Shown here in pieces: positions 10,249 to 18,084 of a stretch of DNA of 19,044 bases. Every line of letters begins with the position of its first letter. Within the stretch, counting starts at the first letter, position 1. Below the pieces are notes generated by a model. That model was given only the letters and a program-made list of their open reading frames with translations. It did not search any database and was not told the DNA's origin. The stretch is from Willaertia magna (lineage: Eukaryota; Heterolobosea; Eutetramitea; Acrasida; Naegleriidae), in contig CADWAF010002575.1 of the NCBI GenBank assembly GCA_902984215.1, positions 1 to 19,044 on the forward strand, given 5' to 3'. The position numbers and the translations under genes are program-made.

Positions 10249-10518
10249 AGTATATGGCATCATTATTGTAAAATATTGTTGTTTTTGTACAATAGAAAAT
10301 AATAATAATTTGTAAAATATGTTATTTAATAAATAACGAATTTAATTTATCAAATTTTATTGACATTGTAGTTATAAATTAGAGGACAACAGTTTTGGCC
10401 TTTAATTGTCGCTGTAAAGACAGTTTATCAGACAGGAAAGGAAGACTTAATAATTGCGTTAGTCTGCATCTAAAAGAACTTTATATATCAATTTAAAAAA
10501 TAAAATTCGTATCGTTAT
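10249..10518. other. Spacer after PDK, no gene seen
   Basis: The first 80 bp is the likely PDK 3' UTR, with TGTAAA repeated at the stop and near 10267 and 10311. From about 10375 the composition becomes more mixed and holds no reading frame or RNA family that I recognise; it leads into the tRNA terminator. Confidence 0.4.
10495..10505 (-). terminator. Pol III terminator of tRNA-His
   Basis: On the minus strand, TTTTATTTTTT begins 14 nt past the tRNA 3' end. T runs of four or more are the standard RNA polymerase III stop signal. Confidence 0.7.
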
Positions 10519-10589
10519 TAGGAGGTCAGGGAATCGAACCCTGGTCTGAGGAACCACAATCCCCTGTTCTACCACTGAACTAACCCCCT
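10519..10589 (-). tRNA. tRNA-His (anticodon GTG)
   Basis: 71 nt on the minus strand fold as a complete cloverleaf: acceptor AGGGGGT/ACCTCCT (one G-U), T8 and A9, D arm GTTC-AGTGGTA-GAAC, anticodon stem GGGGA/TCCTC with loop TTGTGGT (anticodon GTG), 4-nt variable loop AGAC, and T arm CAGGG-TTCGATT-CCCTG. TTCGATTCC is the B box. There is no intron and no encoded CCA, as usual in eukaryotes; the discriminator is A. The first acceptor pair is A-T in this fold; shifting the stem by one would give G-C at position 1 but lose T8. Confidence 0.93.
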
Positions 10590-10765
10590 TCTTGCATTTA
10601 TCACAATTTTTCTCCTACGGCCTTCTTTTTTTACCCAAAAAGTGTGGATAGCACAACAAGTGAAAATTGACAACCCGACACTCAAAAAGCCAACAAATTT
10701 CCCTTTCTTTCCCCGTCACTACACAACAAAAATTTAAAACAATTTAAAAAAATTTATAAAAAAAA
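10590..10765 (+). promoter_or_regulatory. Spacer between tRNA-His and the LRR gene
   Basis: 176 bp serving as 5' flank for both. It ends in an A-rich leader directly before the LRR start codon, like the other starts in this window, and carries AAGCCAA at 10687-10693. Confidence 0.4.
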
Positions 10766-13123
10766 ATGTTTTCTTCTCTTGCCGGTAGCGACATTTTAGA
10801 TTCCGAAGAATTCAGTTCTGAACAATCATCAAGTTCCAAACAATGCGATTTATTTGAAACTTTATCAAATCAAAATGAAAAAAATGAAAATTTAAAAAAT
10901 AAAACTTTTAAAAATTTATCTAAAAATGTCATTTTAAAAATTTTAAATGATTTTTATTTATTTGATTTATATCCTTATTATCAAATGATTGTTAAAATTA
11001 TTTATAAAAAAATTAAATTAAAAAAGGAATTTAATTTTTCTTTTTTTATTAAATTATTTTTTGGTAAATTTAACGATTCTTATTTACAACAACAAACTTT
11101 ACAACAAAATACTTTACAAAAAAATAATTTACAACAACAAACTTTACAACAAAATTATTTATTATTTAAAAATATAAAAATGGAAATCCCAATAAAATTT
11201 ATAAATTTAGAACAATCTAAACATAGACATTATTATCAAGTACTTTTATGGTTAAATCAAAAAGAAACTTTAAATTTAATTTTTGGAAATTTAAAATTAA
11301 ATTTTATTGAATGGAAAATTCCATTTCCAAAAATTGAAAATATTTTACAAGAAAGTTTACAAAATGGTTTACAAAATGGTTTACAAAATAGTTTACAACA
11401 AAATACACAACAAAAAAAGAAAAAAGTTTTAATTCGTTCGGAAGAACACGGAAATATTTTAGAACAAAAAAGGTTAAATGATTTAATTGATAATACTTTA
11501 TTTGGAAATGTTTGTGAAAATGGTGAAAATGGTTTACAAAAAGGTTTACAAAAAAATTTACAAAATGGTTTACAAAAAGTTGACATGTCACAAATTGTGA
11601 CACAAAATAATTTACAAAATTTTATTTCGGAAATTTTTGAATTTTTTATTGAAAAACAAATTTACAAAATTTCAATTTTTGGAAATTTTTTTAAATTAAA
11701 AAATACAAATTTAGAAATTATAAATTTAAAACATTTAGAAATTTTAAATTTTAAAAAAAAAGAAAGTTTACAAAATTTAACCATTTTAAAAAATTTAAAA
11801 AATTTAGAAATTTTAAAAATATTAAATTTACCAATTTTAGATAATTCTTTTTTTGAAAATTTTATTTCTAAAAATAGAAATTTAATTCATTTAGAAATTT
11901 CAATTTTTCACACTTTAATAAATTTAGAAATTTTAAATATTTTAAAAAAATTAAAAACTTTAAAAATTAAAATTCATTTAAATAAAAATCAAATTTATAT
12001 AAATGGAAATTTAATTTTTTTAAATTTAAAAAATTTAATTTTAGAAAATTTAGAAATTTTTTATTTAGAAAAAGACACAAAATTAAATGTTGACATTTTT
12101 GTAACAAATTTTTTATTAAATTGTCACGAAAAATTTAAAAATTTAAAAAATTTAAAATTAAAAAATTGTCACTTTACAAAAGATTTAAATTTAGAAATTT
12201 TAAAATTAAAAAATTTACAAAAATTAAAAATAATTGAACCAATTTTAGTTGACATTACAAAAATTGAAATTCCAAAAACTTTACAAAATTTTACAATAAT
12301 TTCTTTTCCAAATATAAATAATTTAAAAAAGGAAAATTCTTTAATTTGTAATTTAACAAAAAAAGAATTTCAAGAAATTTCTTTATTTGGTTTTGAAAAT
12401 TTAAATTTTTTAAAATTTTTAATTTTACCGAAAAATGAAATTTTTATTAAAAATAATTTTTTAGAAAATAATTTAAATAAAATTAATTTTTTAAATTTAA
12501 AAAATTTAAATTTATCAAAAAATACTTTACAAAATTTACACAATGTCACACTTTTACAAAATTTAAAATTTTTAAATTTAAAAAATACAAAATTTTTAAC
12601 AAATATTTCGGAAATTTTAAAAATAATTTCACAAAATTGTAAACTTTTAATTTCTTTAAAAATTTCTTATTTAAATTCAAGAGAACAATTTTTACAATTT
12701 TTTTATAATTTTAACACTTTACAATATTTAACAATTACACATTGTAAAATAAATAAAAAAATTTTAAATTTATCAATTTTATTATTAAATAAAAATTTAA
12801 AAAAAATTAAATTACAAATTGATGAACCTTTTCCAAATGAAAATTTTAATAAAGTTTACAATTTTTGTAATATTTTTACAAAATTTACAAATTTAGAAAA
12901 TATTGATGATATTTTATCTATAAATGGTTCAAATAATTTAACTTTTTGGGATATTTATAAAAATAGTAATAATTATTTACTAAATTTAGAAATTAAAGTT
13001 CAAGACATTTCTTTTGATATTATGAATCAATTAATTGAATATAAAAAAGGAAATTTATTAAAATTGTTTTTAGAAAATAAAGAAAGACAATTAGAATATC
13101 ACGATTTAATGAAAAAGTTGTAA
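10766..13123 (+). CDS. Leucine-rich-repeat protein, possible N-terminal F-box
   Basis: Uninterrupted 785-residue frame starting after an A-rich leader, so the start is reasonable. The first 40 residues are Ser/Glu/Asn-rich. Residues about 48-90 (KNLSKNVILKILNDF then LFDLYPYY) resemble an F-box helix pattern, weakly. Gln/Leu/Asn repeats follow near 107-130 and 197-212 and Gly-Leu-Gln-Asn/Lys repeats near 256-271. From about 300 to the end the protein is an irregular LRR solenoid, with recurring L..LK.LKNL.ILKLKN patterns built mostly from Leu, Lys, Asn, Ile and Phe. There is no signal peptide or membrane segment. F-box/LRR proteins are substrate adaptors of SCF ubiquitin ligases; that role is inference. 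Base composition is extreme, with only 4 G/C in 12001-12060. Low complexity could inflate apparent homology. Confidence 0.82.
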   Translation: MFSSLAGSDILDSEEFSSEQSSSSKQCDLFETLSNQNEKNENLKNKTFKNLSKNVILKILNDFYLFDLYPYYQMIVKIIYKKIKLKKEFNFSFFIKLFFGKFNDSYLQQQTLQQNTLQKNNLQQQTLQQNYLLFKNIKMEIPIKFINLEQSKHRHYYQVLLWLNQKETLNLIFGNLKLNFIEWKIPFPKIENILQESLQNGLQNGLQNSLQQNTQQKKKKVLIRSEEHGNILEQKRLNDLIDNTLFGNVCENGENGLQKGLQKNLQNGLQKVDMSQIVTQNNLQNFISEIFEFFIEKQIYKISIFGNFFKLKNTNLEIINLKHLEILNFKKKESLQNLTILKNLKNLEILKILNLPILDNSFFENFISKNRNLIHLEISIFHTLINLEILNILKKLKTLKIKIHLNKNQIYINGNLIFLNLKNLILENLEIFYLEKDTKLNVDIFVTNFLLNCHEKFKNLKNLKLKNCHFTKDLNLEILKLKNLQKLKIIEPILVDITKIEIPKTLQNFTIISFPNINNLKKENSLICNLTKKEFQEISLFGFENLNFLKFLILPKNEIFIKNNFLENNLNKINFLNLKNLNLSKNTLQNLHNVTLLQNLKFLNLKNTKFLTNISEILKIISQNCKLLISLKISYLNSREQFLQFFYNFNTLQYLTITHCKINKKILNLSILLLNKNLKKIKLQIDEPFPNENFNKVYNFCNIFTKFTNLENIDDILSINGSNNLTFWDIYKNSNNYLLNLEIKVQDISFDIMNQLIEYKKGNLLKLFLENKERQLEYHDLMKKL
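11084..11155 (+). repeat. 27-bp direct repeat in the LRR gene (Gln-rich)
   Basis: Positions 11084-11110 and 11129-11155 are the same 27 bp (starting TTACAACAACAAAC), offset by 45 bp and in the same frame, coding for Leu-Gln-Gln-Gln-Thr-Leu-Gln-Gln-Asn twice. Confidence 0.85.
11354..11401 (+). repeat. Tandem 12-bp repeat, four units (GLQN)
   Basis: Units at 11354, 11366, 11378 and 11390 follow RGTTTACAAAAT with small changes in the last, coding Ser/Gly-Leu-Gln-Asn. In frame within the LRR gene. Confidence 0.88.
11531..11578 (+). repeat. Second tandem 12-bp repeat, four units (GLQK/NLQN)
   Basis: Units at 11531, 11543, 11555 and 11567 follow GGTTTACAAAAA/T, the same unit as the array 180 bp upstream and in the same frame. 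Confidence 0.88.
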
Positions 13124-13388
13124 TAAATTTATTTTTTAAATTTATTTTTAAATAAAATATTTTAAATTTGTTGTGTAAAATTTTTTGTGAATTGATTTTA
13201 AAAAAGCATGTGAAATTAATAATAATTTAAAACTTAGTTTTTTGCTTTTAAAATGGTTTGCTGAAGCCGTCTCCAAAAAACCAGATTAACGTTATGGTTT
13301 TAAAGAAGTGTATTTTACAAGAGAGGCAAGGCAGTTCAAAGAAAAAGAATTAATTTTATAATTTAAAATTTATGTATTAACCAAAAAA
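13124..13388. other. Spacer between LRR gene and 5S rRNA, no gene seen
   Basis: The first part is an A+T-rich 3' UTR with AAATAAA near 13148. A stretch of more mixed composition at about 13250-13345 includes a possible short hairpin (TGGTTT at 13254 with AAACCA at 13278). No reading frame or RNA family is recognised. Confidence 0.4.
13383..13388 (-). terminator. Pol III terminator of 5S rRNA
   Basis: Six A on the plus strand, i.e. TTTTTT on the transcribed sense strand, directly after the 5S 3' end. Confidence 0.8.
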
Positions 13389-13505
13389 TCTACAGCACTA
13401 CAGGTTCCCGAGAAGTCTCCCATCTCAGTACTAATGTAGCCCTACTGTGCTTAACTTCTCAAATCGGACGGGATGAGGTGCTTTCACAGTGGTATGGCCG
13501 TAGAT
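13389..13505 (-). rRNA. 5S ribosomal RNA
   Basis: About 117 nt on the minus strand beginning ATCTACGGCCATACCA and ending GTGCTGTAGA. It has the conserved eukaryotic blocks: GAAAGCACC..ATCCCGTCCGAT, AAGTTAAGC (part of the internal control region), GTACTGAGATGGGAGAC and GGGAA. The terminal CTACGGC/GTGCTGTAG stem pairs. It is a single copy standing alone, not linked to other rRNA genes here, and lies 159 bp downstream of SSR3 on the same strand. The exact ends are accurate to a base or two. Confidence 0.96.
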
Positions 13506-13664
13506 GCATGTGGTCAGTTTTTACACAACAAATAACAAATGTAATGTATGCATATTTTAATAATTGTTTCGAGCCTGGATGTACTCCAATCCTTTTGTTT
13601 TAATGAATTAAGGAAAAAACAAATGAAGGAATGCAGTTAATTAATTAAAATTACAAAAATATAT

Positions 13665-14362
13665 TTATTGTTGTTTATTCTTCTTTTGTTTTGGTTGAGA
13701 CATTAATTGTACACCTAATGCACCTAATAATAATGAAATAACATAATTAACTCTAACATCCATTCTCTTTAAAGCATAAAATGATAAAAATAAACTAAAT
13801 ACCAAAAATAATAAATTAGATAAGAATAAAGATAAACCAATTGCACCCAAATCAGCTAATTGAGCTTTCTTTACATAAATTTGATTCTTTTCTTCTTTTG
13901 TGAAAGTTTTCCAACTACCTTTAGTATTATCAAATACTTTTTCATATTTATCATTTAAAGAAGTACGATTTCTAATAAAATTTAAAATGTAAGCTTTATG
14001 TAATAAAAAGGCTGATGCAATGCTAACTAATAAATATAAAACGCTTGTACCTGCTGTTAATTCTAAATCTAAAACACTTTGGAATAAATCTATTAGTACA
14101 AATTAGGTAATGTTTAATAATATTTTAAAATTGTTAAAAAAAAATTAATAATAAAAAAAAGATACAAACAGGAAGGTAAGAAGGAAGAGATTAAAGCAAC
14201 AAAAAAGAAAAATAATTTTTGATTAGTTTTAATTTTAGTATCTCTTGTATTTGCAAAAGTAAATTGATTTAAAATCTTTTGGTCTTCTTTATCCTTTTTA
14301 CTTGTTACTTTTGTAGTTGTTGTTGCCTTTGTAGTAGTTGGGCTAGTTGGAGTGTCTACCAT
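13665..14362 (-). CDS. SSR3: Translocon-associated protein subunit gamma (TRAP-gamma / SSR3)
   Basis: Two exons, 14362-14170 and 14089-13665, with an 80-bp intron (GTTTGTAT donor, CTAATAG acceptor); the join is in phase 1 and gives 205 residues (human protein 185). TRAP-gamma is a four-pass ER membrane protein of the TRAP complex at the Sec61 translocon. The N terminus is Thr/Lys-rich and cytosolic, then NQKLFFFFVALISSFLPSYL spans the splice as the first membrane segment, followed by TSVLYLLVSIASAFLLHKAY, a charged loop (FTKEEKNQIYVKKAQLAD), and two more hydrophobic segments (LSLFLSNLLFLVFSLFLSF and NYVISLLLGALGVQLMS). The loop-to-helix region aligns by eye with [20 protein letters not shown] of the human protein, and VRVNYVIS with its TVNYILS. 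An in-frame ATG at 14443 would add 27 mostly Lys/Arg residues; I prefer 14362, after an A-rich leader. Confidence 0.9.
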
Positions 14363-15126
14363 TTTTTTTTTCTTAATATTTTTTTTTGTTTTTCTTTTGA
14401 TTTCAAGCCTTTTTGTTTTTTTTTCTGGGGTTAATGAGTCCACGTCATGATCTTACAAAGTGCAATTTAGTTTTCTTTGGCTGCTTGCTTTGATGGCATC
14501 ACCAGTTAGTAATGCAATAGTAAGTCAATTAAATTGGTGTTATCAATAATAAGAAAAGCTTCACGGTTACTTACTGGGTTCTGGAGTAAGCAAGGACATA
14601 GATTGGTGATGTTAGGCTGAATTATCTACTTGGTTTAATTTTGGAGCTTTTTTACTAATTTTAAAAGGTACAATTTGGAAAGCTCGATTAACAAAATGTT
14701 GTTAGTTTACAATATCTGCCAATGGAAACAGTATAGCGACAAACCTATGGTCACAACAGGGAAATGTTTAAGGAGACAGTTTCATAGAAACGAAAACTCA
14801 AAAGTTAAGTTATTAAAATAAACATCTAGAGATTAACATGGGAACAGAACCTTCGTTAGAGGTATGCCGTTATGAAGGGTGTTGTAAGTGCTATAAACAC
14901 TGTATTCCCTTACAAAGGGTTTTTTGTTAAGCACTGTTGTCCATATAGTGTAGACTATGAGGCTTAATAATTGTTTTGTTATTATACATACATAAATATA
15001 AGGGATTGGTTGCAACAACTGGCTGACAGGTATGAAAACTGAAAACTTATTGTTGCAAGTTTTAAATGAGTTGAATTGTACTTAGTAAAACTTCTTCTGT
15101 TCCATCATTACATAGAACATACCAAT
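14363..15126. other. Gene-poor spacer of relatively high GC
   Basis: 764 bp between the SSR3 start and the stop of the small gene at 15127. The first 80 bp is the SSR3 5' flank. The rest has no convincing gene, yet its GC is well above neighbouring coding DNA (22 of 60 in 14581-14640). It includes a potential RNA structure at 14887-14935 and a 30-codon Cys-rich frame at 14838-14930, both described under findings. I found no snRNA or convincing box C/D snoRNA. Confidence 0.4.
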
Positions 15127-15524
15127 TTACTTGTTAATAGTAGTCTGGTGTTCTAGGAATAGTTTCTCTTTTGGGATAACACTTTGATTAACAATGTCAT
15201 CAACCTTAGTAGATGAGTAAACTAAACCAAATTGTAAAACACATGCAGAGCTTTGTATTCTTTCGTTTCAGTTAATAAAATACGTATTAAAGGTTTATTT
15301 TGTTTATGTTTAATATTATTATATCGTTTTTATAGATATTAGTAATACTTACGTTTTATCCTTTTGTATGATTCTATCCAGGGTTTCAGCTTGTTGATTT
15401 TAAAGGAAGAATTAGGTCAACCAAGTTGAATACAAAAAGAGAAAAACAAAAAAAACATACAACAATTTTTCAGTTCACTTAATAGTTCAGTTAAATTAAC
15501 AATTCTCTTTTCTGTTTCTTCCAT
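15127..15524 (-). CDS. Predicted 77-residue protein, three exons, family not recognised
   Basis: Exons 15524-15461, 15389-15353 and 15259-15127, with introns of 71 bp (GTATGT..CAAG) and 93 bp (GTAAGT..AAAG). Phases 1 and 2 both resolve to one open frame ending in TAA. It starts MEETEKRIVNLTELLSELKN, then SETLDRIIQKDKTIQSS, and ends HQTTINK. The N-terminal half reads as an amphipathic, probably coiled-coil helix with hydrophobic residues about every 3-4 positions. There is no signal peptide, membrane segment or metal motif. Size and helical character fit a small subunit of a larger complex, but I recognise no family. It is divergent from CCT5 with 216 bp between start codons. Support is limited to splice signals and the maintained frame; without RNA data it could be fortuitous. 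Confidence 0.5.
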
Positions 15525-15740
15525 TATCTTATTGATTTAAATTGTTTTTTTTGTATTAATTTTTGCATTAGTCAAATCTAAAACTTTAAAGCCTTCTTTC
15601 CCGCCAATTTCTACAAATCGTTCATTGTTAGGCAAGCCTTGGCTCGGTAAAGCCTTTCCTCATTATCGGAATCATAATAAAACTTTTTTTTTTAAAAAAA
15701 ATATCTCTCTTTTAACACAAATAATCTCCATCTTATAAAA
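15525..15740. promoter_or_regulatory. Divergent promoter region, small gene / CCT5
   Basis: 216 bp. It holds three copies of AAGCCTT (15589, 15634, 15650) and a T10-A8 tract (15684-15701) about 40 bp before the CCT5 start. Confidence 0.45.
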
Positions 15741-17452
15741 ATGTCCCTAGTTTATGATGAATTTGGAAGACCTTTCATTATTCTTAGAGAACAAGATAAA
15801 AAACAACGATTAAAGGGTGTTGAAGCAATAAAGGTTTGTATCCCTAGCCGTTTTCTTTATTTTTAACCAATTCCGTATATTAACATACAACTTTTCATAC
15901 AATTCCGTACGCTGAAATGTGAAATCTATAGTCCAACATTTATGCAGCAATAAAAGTAGTAAATACATTACGTACATCACTCGGACCTAGAGGTATGGAT
16001 AAAATGATGGTTAGTCAAGATGGAGATGTTACTGTAACTAATGATGGTGCAACAATCTTAGATAAGATGGATGTAGATCATCAAGTAGCAAAATTATTAG
16101 TAGATTTATCTAAAAGTCAAGATGATGAAATTGGAGATGGTACTACAGGTGTAGTTGTATTAGCAGGTGCTCTATTAGAAAAATCTTTAGAATTATTAGA
16201 TAGAGGTATCCATCCAACTAAAATTTCAGATGGTTATGAAAAGGCTTGCGATATTGCATGTTTAGAGTTAGAAAGAATTTCAGATAAGCTAGGCTTTAGT
16301 AAAGATAATTTAGAACCACTTTTAAAGACAGCTTCAACTACTTTAAATTCTAAAATTATTAATAAGTTTAGAGAGAAATTTGCTAGTATGTGTGTTGATG
16401 CAGTTATGTCAGTTGCTGATATTGATAGAAAGGATGTTAATTTAGATTTAATTAAAGTAGATGGTAAACCAGGTGGTAAATTAGAAGATTCATGTTTAGT
16501 TCAAGGTATTGTTGTAGATAAAGAAATGTCTCACCCACAAATGGTTAAAGAAATTGAAAATGCAAAAATTGCAATTTTAACTTGTCCATTTGAACCTCCA
16601 AAATCTAAAAATAAGGGTGAAGTTATTGTTGATACTGTTGAAAAGTATAACAAACTTTATGAAATGGAACAATCATACTTTATTAATCAAGTTAAGGCTT
16701 GTAAAGATTCTGGTGCAAATTTAATTATTTGTCAATGGGGTTTTGATGATGAAGCAAACCATTTATTACTTCAAAATCAATTACCTGCAGTACGTTGGGT
16801 AGGTGGTGTTGAAATTGAATTAATTGCAATTGCAACTGGTGGTAGAATTGTTCCAAGATTTGAAGAATTAACTGCTGATAAGTTAGGTACTGCTGGAAAA
16901 GTTAAAGAAATTTCATTTGGTACTTCAAGTGATAAAATGTTATTTATTGAAGAATGTGCAAACACTAAGGCTGTTACTATTTTCTTAAGAGGTGGTAATA
17001 AGATGATTATTGATGAAGCTAAGAGGGCTATTCATGATGCTTTATGTGTTGTTAGAAATCTTGTTAGAGATAATAGAATTGTTTATGGTGGTGGTTCATC
17101 AGAAATAGCATGTTCATTAAAATTATCTACAGAAGCAGATAAAGTGACAAATGTAGATCAATATGCTTTAAGAGCATTTGCTGATGCACTTGATTTTGTT
17201 CCATTGGCTTTAGCTGAAAATAGTGGTTATAATTCAATTGAATTAGTTTCAAATATTAAGGTTGAACAATTTGAATCTAAAAATCCACATTTAGGTATTG
17301 ATTGTATGGGTAGAGGAACTAACAGTATGAAAGATCAAGGAGTTTTTGAAACACTCATTGGTAAACAACAACAATTTAGATTAGCAACTCAAGTTGTTAA
17401 AATGATTTTGAAGATTGATGATGTTATTATAAATCAAGAAAGTCAATTTTAA
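15741..17452 (+). CDS. CCT5: Chaperonin-containing TCP-1 subunit epsilon (CCT5)
   Basis: Exon 1 15741-15833 (31 codons) and exon 2 15932-17452, with a 98-bp intron (GTTTGTAT donor, CTATAG acceptor) in phase 0; 537 residues against 541 in human. A subunit of the cytosolic TRiC ring that folds actin, tubulin and other proteins using ATP. The N terminus [12 protein letters not shown] is the epsilon signature. Group II chaperonin motifs follow: [21 protein letters not shown], and [15 protein letters not shown] with the catalytic Asp; near the middle are [10 protein letters not shown] and [10 protein letters not shown]; later [21 protein letters not shown] and [13 protein letters not shown]. The tail lacks the long Gly-Met extension of bacterial GroEL, as expected. 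The start is set by the conserved exon 1; the ATG at 15995 in exon 2 would lose about 50 conserved residues. Convergent with the roadblock gene. Confidence 0.97.
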
Positions 17453-17494
17453 ATAAAATTGTAAATTTTATTTTGTAATTGTATTTTGTAAATT
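17453..17494. promoter_or_regulatory. Shared 42-bp convergent 3' region, CCT5 / roadblock
   Basis: The two stop codons are separated by only 42 bp. AATAAA-type hexamers occur on both strands, and TTGTAAATTTTATT appears twice (17459-17472 and 17486-17499). Polyadenylation sites of both genes probably fall inside each other's transcribed region. Confidence 0.6.
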
Positions 17495-17924
17495 TTATTC
17501 AAAGTTTGTATTTTGAATTACAATTAAAATGTATTCCTTGTCTGGTGCTATTAGGATTTCATGTATCTTTGTTCTCACCCTTAAAAAAGTTAAATCGTTC
17601 TAAACAAAGTGGTTAGTTGTTATCTGGAAAACAATAATACAAACCTGAGGATTTAAATCTCTAACCACTGATCTAGCCTTTGCAACCAACTGAGTAATAT
17701 TAGCTGCATATTTTACTTTAACGTCATCACTTAGAAAATCGGATCTTATTGGAATTCCCTCACTATTTACAATTACTATTCCTTCAACTCCCTTATGAGA
17801 TTTAATTCTCTTTAACGTTTCATCAATTTCACTCTATTTCATATAATTTTATTGTTCATATTTTCATCAATTCCTATGCTTTAGTCTTCTTCTCCTTAAA
17901 ACAACAACCTTCGAAACTTACCAT
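17495..17924 (-). CDS. DYNLRB: Dynein light chain roadblock/LC7 (DYNLRB)
   Basis: Three exons: 17924-17922 (the ATG alone), 17833-17645 and 17599-17495. Introns are 88 bp (GTAAGT..AATAG) and 45 bp (GTTTGTAT..TTTAG), both in phase 0. The product is 98 residues; animal homologues have 96. Roadblock light chains dimerise on the dynein intermediate chain. The sequence follows the family end to end: [60 protein letters not shown] and a final [10 protein letters not shown]. The first exon codes for methionine only, so the start rests on that single splice; reading through intron 1 would meet stop codons. The start codon faces UBE2W with 160 bp between them. Cytoplasmic versus flagellar dynein cannot be told from this. 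Confidence 0.93.
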
Positions 17925-18084
17925 TTTTTTTCTATTTGAATTGTAGTTTCTTCCTTTTGGCGCCAACAATAAAACTTATTCTTAGATATCAAAAAAAAAT
18001 ACAAAAACTAATCGTCACCATTCCTTCCAGCCTCTGTGCCGATCATCAAGCCTAAAAGCCTACTCGCTATCATCATAAAAAACA
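17925..18084. promoter_or_regulatory. Divergent promoter region, roadblock / UBE2W
   Basis: 160 bp between the two start codons. An A8 run near 17992 and two AAGCCTA copies (18048-18054, 18056-18062) lie close to the UBE2W start. Confidence 0.45.

Noticed and set aside
11084..11578. CRISPR-like or satellite array
   Set aside because: The repeats are in-frame coding low-complexity units without unique spacers, in a eukaryotic gene.
11257..11603. Two overlapping minus-strand frames (109 and 99 codons) rich in Cys/Lys/Phe or Val/Asn/Phe repeats
   Set aside because: They are antisense reflections of the 12-bp GLQN repeats and A/T runs of the LRR gene; no independent start context or homology.
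14363..14443. N-terminal extension of SSR3 from an upstream ATG at 14443
   Set aside because: The 27 extra residues are Lys/Arg codons from an A-rich leader; homologues start near the later ATG. Kept only as an alternative start.
14590..14630. Box C/D snoRNA from TGATGTT followed by CTGA
   Set aside because: The two boxes are only a few bases apart, leaving no room for guide sequence, and no terminal stem is present.
14833..15018. Minus-strand 61-codon frame in the spacer upstream of SSR3
   Set aside because: No homology, ordinary composition, and crossed by the inverted repeats; length is expected by chance in this spacer.
15995..17452. CCT5 starting at the ATG at 15995 without an intron
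   Set aside because: It would lack the conserved N terminus that is clearly encoded at 15741-15833 and 15932-15994 and joined by a consensus intron.
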